From the NCBI GenBank assembly GCA_030280995.1, contig JASXTE010000002.1:5019683-5083682 (forward strand): a DNA stretch of 64,000 nt. The letters run 5' to 3'. Both the position numbers and the translations under genes were made by a program. Within the stretch, counting starts at the first letter, position 1. Every line of letters begins with the position of its first letter. This DNA is from Hemileia vastatrix. Taxonomy: Eukaryota > Basidiomycota > Pucciniomycetes > Pucciniales > Zaghouaniaceae. This document shows positions 57,141-64,000 of this stretch, in pieces. Below the pieces are notes generated by a model that was not told the DNA's origin, ran no database searches, and was given only the letters and a program-made list of their open reading frames with translations.

Positions 57141-58364
57141 TTAAAATTGTGTTGAAAAATGTTGGAGTGTTATTGGAAGAATTTTCGCCCTTATACTAGT
57201 TGATTGAGAAATAGAAGTGTTGGATATAGTCGGAGGTGAATCAACTTGTTCATCCTCATACAGCTCTAACCATTGATCTTTGAGGTCAGCAAGTAGGTTA
57301 TGAAGTATAGTGCAACACAGAATCCAGTTGATCACCGCCTCCATTTCAGATTTATTTCTAAGAGGACTTCTTAATTCCCTTAAACTAGAAAAACGGCCTT
57401 TCAAGATTCCAATAGAATGTTCAATACAGACTCTTGACTTTGCCAAATGATTGTTGAACTTGGCATTTTGACTGTCTTCTGAAGCTGCTTCCCAAAAAGC
57501 AGGAAGTACATACTTTCCATTCACATAAGCAGAATCTGCAAGAAGATACTGATCTTCATCAAAGAATTTTTCAGGTTCATTTGAAATTTGCATTCTTTGG
57601 AAGACGTAGGAGTCATGACATGAGCCAGGATAGCCAGCAAAGAATGATATAAATTTTTTGTTTATGTCACATATAAGCTGAACGGAAATTGAATATCTAT
57701 AAAGAAGATATATTTGTTTGTGTTAGTTTCAAAGAGAATGAAAGGAGTTAAAAATAATCTACCTCTTTTTACAGTCAAATTAATTGTTTCCACCTTGAGC
57801 AGGTTTCTGGCTCAAAGGAATAGTAGTACCATCAACAAAACCAATACATCCTGGGAAGCCCTCTGCTTGCATAACCTGAGATGATTCAAGTCTCTCTTCT
57901 TTTGTTGGCCAGGTGAGAAGTTGAGATTCTAAGGAGTTGATGGCAGTGATACATCGTTTGGTATAAGTGTTATCTGAACCATACCCTAAATCAAAGACAT
58001 TTTCTAAATGTTTCAAAGAGGCTCCATTACCATTTGAACCCAAACAACATAGTGTGATGGCCAATTGAATTGAAGGATGTCGTTGTTCTTTTTGAGAGTT
58101 ATTGTGAAATATGGGATGATCCTGAATAAGCTCAAGCAATTTAAGGAAACATTCCTGAGAAGTCCTGAACAGCTGTCTAAAACTGGGTGTAGATAGGTTA
58201 AGAAGTGTTTGGATGGTTTACTTGGAGGTATGAAGTACTTGAGGCTTTCTGGGAAGAAGGTAACGTTTCGTGGCCATTTTTGATAAAAAGACAAAATCTT
58301 CTTCTAGATCAGAATCATAATTTCAATCAGAGCCCAAGAGCAGTTCAAGAGCCATGAAACTCAT
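57141..58364 (-). pseudogene. H2 transposase, DDE_Tnp_4 (Harbinger-like)
   Basis: An ATG at 58364 (MSFMALELLLGSD) is followed by a TGA. A second ATG at 58277 gives MATKRYLLPRKPQ, with a TAA after 19 codons. The main frame has ECFLKLLELIQDHPIFHN, VFDLGYGSDNTYTKRCI and GFVDGTTIPLSQKPAQGGNN (first Asp). A TAA stands where Tyr is usual. A GT..AG intron (about 57755-57696) precedes YSISVQLICDINKKFISFFA, GYPGSCHDSYVF, QYLLADSAYVNGKYVLPAF (second Asp) and RVCIEHSIGILKGRFSSLRE (Glu). The catalytic triad is complete, but three in-frame stops block expression. Ends TAA at 57141. Confidence 0.8.
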
Positions 58365-58677
58365 TGCTTTATGTAATTTATCACGATTTGAAAGTGAGGA
58401 AGGTATGACTCTTATATGATATGATATGAAAATGTAAATGATGTATGATGTTTTGAGTTATGAAGTGTTATGCTGTGAAGTGCTGCGTATGAATGGGATG
58501 ATGCTTACAAATCAGTGAAATGGGACTTGATGGTGAAATAAGCACTTTTGGTTGAGAAAGTGCGGATTTGAGTGAAATAAGTGACTTATTTCATTTTGAA
58601 ATCCACCAGTATTGGGGCTAGTGTGTTTTGGAAATCCGCACTTCTTTAAGTGCGGATTTTCCAGAACTGACACCCCC

Positions 58678-59216
58678 TAATGAGTAGTTGTGTGGAATTA
58701 TTTTTTGCCTAATAAAATCATATATGAAGCCTTGTGTTTCAAGGTGAACTTGTTGTATTTTCATGATAATAGTATCTCTTACCATGAGCTCTACACTCAA
58801 GACACCTTGGCCTTTATTGGAGACTCTAGAACTTTTTGAACAGGCAGTCTTTCACAAATTTTGTGATACCACTTGTTGAACACAGGATATTCTTTTGAAG
58901 CACCGAAATTGGGGAACAACTGAGTTGCTACAACATTATTCCAATGACAAAATGACTTAGTTGAATGAAAGAAAGAGGCACAGTGAAGGGAATCAGGGGA
59001 TGGCAACGGTGTCACTCAGCTCTCCCAGGGTTTGGCATCTTTTTTTCAGAATGAGAGAGCTACACCAGGAAGTGAGAAGGGCTAGGGAGGCCAGATGGGC
59101 CAAAACAGTGGATACTGAAGTTGAAAATAAAAATGTCTTAGGAATCAAAAATTTTCAAGGAAAGGTATAAATTTCTTCATTTTTTGCATTTTGACAACAA
59201 ACATTCCTACAACAGC
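58678..59216. other. Spacer between H2 and the Copia element
   Basis: Opposing short frames at 58797-59015 (minus) and 58961-59170 (plus) overlap. Neither shows a recognised domain. The left part is the original continuation of 52099. Confidence 0.45.
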
Positions 59217-61364
59217 TGTATCAGGGTAGATTGTTTAAACAATCCATTTTTATGTTGTTAATATGCATTCCTAACAAAAATGCGGTGCATAGCCTAAAAA
59301 TCAGTTTAAAGTAAAAAAACTTGGATAAAATCTTCATCAAGCACCACCTGCTAGTTCACCATCCAAAGGTTCTCTTGGTCACATCCTCAATAAATTGAAA
59401 CTTGGTGATTTCAAAGATAAAGAAACTCTTCTTTCTCAAGAAAAATCTGTTTCTGATGTTTTCAAATAGGGTATGTCTCACTCTTCTATTATTAAAAGAA
59501 CACACCTGCAAGCTATGCTTTCACCTGATTGCTGAAAATGGGAACAAGCTTGCAAAAGAGAATTGGACAACTTGAAAGACATGGATGTGTGGTATGAAGA
59601 GAAAGTTCCTCCTGGTGCCAAGATCACAAATGCTAAATGGGTTTTCACTATCAAGAATCCTTCTTCAACATATCCAACTTACAAGGCTTGTTATGTGGCA
59701 AAAGGTTTTCTTCAGCAATATGGGATTGACTTCACTGAAACTTTTGCTTCCTCTGCTACTTTTGCCGCCCAGTGTTTTCTTTTAACCCTTGCAGCTTATC
59801 ATCAGTGGCCAGTCAAAATTTTTGATGTTATAGCAGCCTATCTCTATGGTCCAATTGATGAAGCCATATAGGTGCATCCTCCTAAAGGCTATCAACTAAA
59901 AGATGAAGACAGTGCTCTCCATCTGAAGAAGGCTCTCTATGGTACTACGCAAGAAGCAAGCTGTTGGTGGCTTCACATTTCCAGAAAATTGGATGAAATG
60001 GGTTATAAAGCAAGTCAGTATGATGAAAGTCTTTATGTTCTCAGGAAGAAAAATTCTTTGGGTGTTGTGTGGATTTATGTGGATGATGGAATTGTGACTG
60101 GAAGTAGTGAAGAGGTTTTGAAAGAGTTAGAGAATGATTTGGATGGTTCTATGAAGGTAAAGTGGACTGAGAAAGTAGATGGAATAGTTGGTGTTGGCAT
60201 CAAAGAAGTTCCAGATGGATCTAATCTCAACAATTTTCAGCTCATTGAGAAGATTCTGAGGACCCACAAACCATCTGGTCTGACAACTTGGTCACCTCTT
60301 CCTCAAAATCTAACCATTGAAACAGCAAAAGATCAAGAAGAAGCAGTGGACACCACCAAATATCTTTCAATTCTTGGTGCTCTCAGTTATGTGGCAGTTA
60401 CAACCAGGCCAGATCTTTCTTTTCCAGTCAATTTTCTAGCAAGATTCTCCTCTTAACCAACCTCAACACACTGGACTGCCCTCAACCACCTTTTGCGCTA
60501 TGTTCAACATACTGCAAAATTTTCTCTTCATCTTCACCCTGACTGAAATGTCCCTCTTGAATTACTTTCTTTTACTGATTCCACTTGGAACAACAAAGAG
60601 TTCTCAAGAGCACAATCTGGTCATCTTCTACTTCTTAATGATTGCTCAGTTGTATGGACATCAAGGCGTCAACTTACTGTCAGTGATTCCTCTATGTCTG
60701 CTGAATATGTTGCTCTCAGTGGTGGTATGAAAGATGCTATTTGGATATCAAATCTGCTCACGGATCTCTTTCCTGAATTCACACCTGTCAAGCTTCACTG
60801 TGACAAAAAAGGGGAAGTTTCTAATGTAAAAGACAACCCTGGTAACAAATGTACTAGGCATATTGATAGATGTCATTATTTAGTGAATGAGCAACTCTTC
60901 CTCAAGAAAGCATCTCTGGAGTGGTTCCCTACTTCTCAAATGCATGCTGATATTCTCACTAAATCACTGGGCCTAACTCTCACTTTTCATAGGAGGAAGG
61001 ATGTGTGTGTGTGTGGTAAATAAATGATAATAATAAAAATAAAGTAAAATAAAAAAACATAAACAAAAAATAAAAATAAAAACTCTACCACTAATGAATA
61101 TTTATTTATTTTAGCTTATTTTACTATGAAACTGGAGGAACATGGTTAAAGGTTTTGGAGTTGGTAATGATGATTGGATAATAGTTGGCTGGGGGGGATC
61201 AAAGAAGTGGAGATGGATACTTGGAAATAACCAAGTGGGGGGGATGTTGAGTAGTTAGGTGTTTAAACAATCCATTTTTATGTTGTTAATATACATTCTT
61301 AACAAAAATGCGGTGCATAGCCTAAAAATCAGTTTAAAGAAAAAAAATTTGGATAAAATCTTCA
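59217..61364 (+). mobile_element. Copia element with 120 bp LTRs and a large internal deletion
   Basis: Direct repeats 59217-59336 and 61245-61364 share GTTTAAACAATCCATTTTTA and AAAATGCGGTGCATAGCC and end ATAAAATCTTCA. The 3' copy starts TGTTGAGTAG behind the purine tract AAGTGGGGGGGA. The flanking pentamers (ACAGC, TTGAG) do not match, so the target duplication is lost or the 5' LTR edge is altered. Only 1.9 kb of internal sequence remains: gag, protease and most of integrase are missing. Confidence 0.8.
59337..61023 (+). pseudogene. Copia pol remnant: RT and RNase H
   Basis: Starts abruptly after the 5' LTR with a linker (LKLGDFKDKETLLSQEKS), a stop, then the RT (RVT_2). Key motifs are ELDNLKDMDVWYEEKVPPGA, NAKWVFTIK, KACYVAKGFLQQYGIDF, TFASSATFA and DVIAAYLYGPIDE. 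A TAG at 59869-59871 replaces the next codon; then VHPPKGYQL, LKKALYGTTQEA and the catalytic IYVDDGIVTG (YVDD intact). Next come LGALSYVAVTTRPDLSFPVN and a stop. RNase H parts at 60470-61023 include SAEYVALSGGMKDAIWIS, KHIDRCHY-like KCTRHIDRCHYLV and HADILTKSLG. Several stops and shifts. Confidence 0.85.
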
Positions 61365-61867
61365 TTGAGATTGAACACAAATCATCATAAATTAGAAAAA
61401 ATAAATAAAAACGATTCAAAAGTATTGGCCATTGATAAATAAAAGTGTATTGTATTTGCTGTCATTAATTAAACAAACGCTGAAAGTACGATTGGGCTGC
61501 AAAAAGTATTAAAGAAGGAATGAAGCTTCATTAAAAGTTCCAAGATACAATTATTTACTTGGTTTCCTGCTGATGAACTGGAGTAATTGTTATCCATTGT
61601 CTTGTTATTATTGTCCCAGTTGACATTATAGACAGTTTTTAAAAAGTTGATTCTACTGTGCCGGAAGATTCTAATTTCCCAACCTATTTTGAGCAAAATA
61701 CATCTTCATTCCCAGTTAATTTCCATTACTTATCCCAGCACATTTTGCCAGTTGGATGCTGAGAACGCGTTACTCCCAAAAACATCCTTAGCTTTGTTTA
61801 TTATTTCCAAAGCCTGGCACTTTTTCTTTCTTCTCCGCTTCGTTTCCTGCGTCGCGTGAAGTGTCTA
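61365..61867. other. Upstream region of the AP endonuclease gene
   Basis: No gene. The last ~100 bases become less A+T-rich, with pyrimidine runs (TTTTTCTTTCTTCTCCGCTT) just before the ATG, a common feature of fungal core promoters. No TATA box could be fixed. Confidence 0.45.
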
Positions 61868-62932
61868 ATGCCTCCCAAAAAAGTGAAAAAGACAAAGTCG
61901 TCATCAGCAGCTCCTCCATCGTCGGTTTCCACCTCAGCTTCGCCATCTTTGCAACTGGCCAAGCCAGTCAACCGAACGTTCCCCCTGCCATCTGAATTAA
62001 ACTTCACTCCAAATGCCGATGTTCTAAAATTGTGTGCGTGGTGGGTGTTGTGTTAATGTTGCCTTCACCGAGTTTGTTGTTATTATCTCTGATCGCTGTA
62101 CTGGTGATGGTAATACAGGAATGTATGTGGCATAGCTGCATGTGAGAAGAAGGGACTGAAGACATATCTTGATGCCGAAGACCCGGATATAGTGATCCTG
62201 AGTGAGACAAAGGTGCAGGAGGAGCCGAACATTGGTCATCTAAAGTCGCGGTACCCGTTCCGGTACTGGGGACGTGATCAGGTCAAGGGCTACGCAGGCA
62301 TCAGCGTGCTCTCGAAGTTAGAGCCCTTGCGGGTGACGTTAGGCCTTCCAACGGCCGAGGAACCGACACAGACAGAAGGTCGTCTAATCACGCTTGAGTT
62401 CACGGCATTCTACCTGCTTGGCACCTACACTCCTAACGCTGGACAGGGCCTCAAAAATTTAGAAGCGAAGAATATATGGAACGCGGCGTTTGAGCGCTAT
62501 CTTCGACATCTCGACCAATCCAAGCCACTCATTTGGGGTGGCGATGTGAACTGTGCGGCCACCGAGCACGATCTCAGTAATCCAAAGTCAAACTGGAACA
62601 AGACACCTGGCTACACTCATGATGAGTGTGTAGCCCTTGATGCCCAGCTCAACCCGTCATCGGAATCGCATCCTCAGGCTGACAAACTCATTGACTCTTG
62701 GCGCCACCTTCATCCTACTCCCGAACATGGATTCACATATTATAACTACAGATTTAACTGCCGTCAAAAAGGTATTGGATGGAGACTGGATTCGTTCTAT
62801 GTGTCCAGTCGCCTGTTCCATCATGTCAAAAACTGCCACATTCGCTCAGAATGCTACGGTGCCTCAGACCATGTGCCACTGGTCCTGGAATTGGATAAGA
62901 CTATCATGGTAAATAATGACTACCTTTCGTAA
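61868..62932 (+). CDS. AP endonuclease, ExoIII/APE1 family
   Basis: Exons 61868-62040 and 62119-62932; intron 62041-62118 (GTGGGT...TACAG, 78 bp). Product 328 residues. It cleaves DNA 5' to abasic sites in base-excision repair. The first ~45 residues form a Lys-rich then Ser/Ala/Pro-rich leader (MPPKKVKKTKSSS), plausible nuclear localisation. The catalytic EEP fold then shows LKLCAWNVCGIAAC, DIVILSETKV (metal-binding Glu), LGTYTPNAGQGL (Tyr of the active site), WGGDVNCA (Asp and Asn), GWRLDSFYVSSRL (Asp) and GASDHVPLVLEL (final Asp-His pair). In APE1/ExoIII the first motif is WNV(D/N)GLRA; here Cys takes the D/N place and Ala the Arg place. The stop follows a short non-family tail after a GTAAAT, so a further small exon is possible. 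No lesion seen; likely functional host gene. Confidence 0.93.
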
Positions 62933-63618
62933 TTTCTTAGATCTTATCTCTGTCTTCCAATCGTATTTAGGGTCATCTTGTGATTTTTTTTCTTTTCATT
63001 AACAAACTGGCGTGGTTTCTTATTTAATATTTTTTCAGGATCTTGGTGATCAGAAAGATGAGAAACCATAATAGTTACTTTGGAACATGATATGTGATAA
63101 GCAATTTGTTTGACAATAGTAAGTGCAAAATGATTTTTTACAGTATCTTTTGAGATATGTACGACATGAACATCCTGAAAGTAGAAATAAGATAGATGTT
63201 TGTGAGTGGTATAACTATTTTCGCATAAAACATGGATTGAAATTCTGCTCAAGTAGAAATAACTGGGCGTATCTCTATAGGTTTATGTACAACTCAAAAA
63301 GTTGTTTATCACAGCTGTAGTCTGATTTCTTAGGTTTTTTACGCAAAGAGGATCACTTTTGATTATGTTATAAATAGCACTGAGCTTGATTGTTGCCATA
63401 TTCAAGGCTTGCCAACTAGAATCCTAAATCAATATCAGACACCACAACACTACACCTAAAGTGAAATATACCCACAAAGTTAGAAATTTGTAATGATTTT
63501 AAAGGTATTTCGCAACACAAAAAGAAAGCCACAAACTTGACATCAACTCTCAGTAAGAAGCTGTTTTGGGGGCACAACATGGCATATTTTAAAAAATAAT
63601 CATGGTTGATTTGGGGGA
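62933..63618. other. Downstream region, no gene called
   Basis: Overlapping frames at 62944-63252 (minus) and 63123-63320 (plus) lack recognisable domains. Either could be a small exon or decayed repeat; the sequence does not decide. Confidence 0.4.
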
Positions 63619-63782
63619 AAAAAGAGGTATTTTGAAATGGAAGATTTCTAACTTTGATACCCCCTAATAGGGGGTATCAATGTTCAGGGATCCGCAATAG
63701 GGGATCAGGAATTTTTTATGCTGGGATCAGACATTAGGGGGTATCAAAGTTAGAAATCTTCCATTTCAAAATACCTCTTTTT
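63619..63782. repeat. Perfect 50 bp inverted repeat with 64 nt spacer
   Basis: Arm 1 is 63619-63668 (AAAAAGAGGTATTTTGAAAT...CCCCCTAAT) and arm 2 is 63733-63782, its exact reverse complement. Just inside arm 1 a second AGGGGGTATCA forms a smaller palindrome with it. Resembles a very short transposon derivative with CCCCCTA-type termini. Confidence 0.85.
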
Positions 63783-64000
63783 GTTGAGTAGTTAAGCTTA
63801 TGTACTTAGTTATTGTGAGTAAAACCTGTTGCAGCTGTTGACACGACATCAGCTAGACTCCAGATAGAACCAGAGGAACCAGTGATGACGTGTCTCCAGG
63901 TAGATATAGTTGATAGCTAAGTACATAAGGATCTAGGTCCATAACAGCAGCGGCATCCAGGTTCTCTGGTTCTTTCCGGAGTCCTGAGTGCTGATATTGT
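63782..64000. mobile_element. Start of a Copia-type LTR, cut by the window edge
   Basis: TGTTGAGTAGTTAAGCTTATG resembles the Copia LTR start at 61245 (TGTTGAGTAGTTAGGTG). Further inside, CTTATGTACTTAG (near 63797) is mirrored by CTAAGTACATAAG (near 63918), a stem typical of Copia leader/LTR RNA. The end is not visible. Confidence 0.55.

Larger units (their letters stand above)
52100..58677. mobile_element. H2: Harbinger-like TIR element carrying a Tet-like oxygenase
   Basis: 6578 bp bounded by GGGGGTGTCAGTTCTGGCAA and ATTTTCCAGAACTGACACCCCC, with TA on both outer sides. Contents: SANT-like ORF1 (plus), Tet-like 2OG-Fe(II) oxygenase (minus), a C-rich/G-rich inverted repeat and a DDE_Tnp_4 transposase (minus). 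Relative H1 lies in opposite orientation on the left. Transposase plus SANT protein is the usual Harbinger set; the oxygenase is extra cargo. Confidence 0.88.

Overview
The window is eukaryotic and looks like a repeat-choked fungal genome, most probably a rust fungus (Pucciniales). Grounds: strong A+T bias, very short spliceosomal introns (roughly 50-100 bp), Ty3/gypsy chromoviruses with rust-like gag and chromodomain, Harbinger-type transposons whose accessory ORF is the SANT/NAM-like protein common in rusts, and a rust-type Tet-like 2OG-Fe(II) oxygenase. Species cannot be fixed from sequence alone. Only two genes look like host genes: an intron-dense TMEM184/OSTalpha-family (DUF300) membrane protein (24288-26616, minus, about 15 exons) and an ExoIII/APE1-family AP endonuclease (61868-62932, plus, 2 exons). 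No rRNA, tRNA, CRISPR or bacterial operon was seen.

The rest is nested transposons. Left block (1-22.8 kb): an old gypsy gag-protease gene (minus strand; pieces at 22834-22336, 2431-2135 and 835-312) is split by two copies of a ~1.1-1.2 kb repeat. One repeat copy is split by an 18.8 kb insertion, 2579-21422, bounded by perfect GTTTT duplications. That insertion is a minus-strand chromovirus (gypsy-1) with its 5' LTR at 19888-21422. Its 3' LTR is cut in two (10130-10380 and 2579-3871) by a 6.26 kb Harbinger transposon (H0, 3872-10129). H0 holds a SANT-like ORF, a DDE transposase and a large inverted duplication enclosing a fold-back element and a truncated LTR. A solo LTR (14801-16302, perfect GATTC duplication) and another ~1.35 kb insert interrupt gypsy-1 gag.

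Middle block: 22.8-28.1 kb is mostly non-repetitive and contains the DUF300 gene. A decayed LINE (28.1-31.6 kb, minus) carries a 772 bp MITE.

Right block (33.1-58.7 kb): a Tc1/mariner element (33118 to about 51503) is split by a Harbinger-like element H1 (34531-51326). H1 is itself split by a 3.16 kb LTR-like insert (34717-37879) and a complete but mutated plus-strand chromovirus (gypsy-2, 38688-48307). A relative in opposite orientation, H2 (52100-58677), keeps a SANT-like ORF, a DDE_Tnp_4 transposase and, unusually, a Tet-like dioxygenase gene; H1 keeps remnants of the SANT-like ORF and the dioxygenase. A deleted Copia element (59217-61364), the AP endonuclease gene, a perfect 50 bp inverted repeat and the start of another Copia LTR complete the window.

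Within the gypsy elements the proteins form the usual set: a spliced coiled-coil/RG-rich ORF1, gag with zinc knuckle, protease, RT, RNase H, integrase and chromodomain. All autonomous copies seen here carry stops, frameshifts or active-site substitutions, so none looks fully functional. The nearest to intact is the DDE domain of the H0 transposase.
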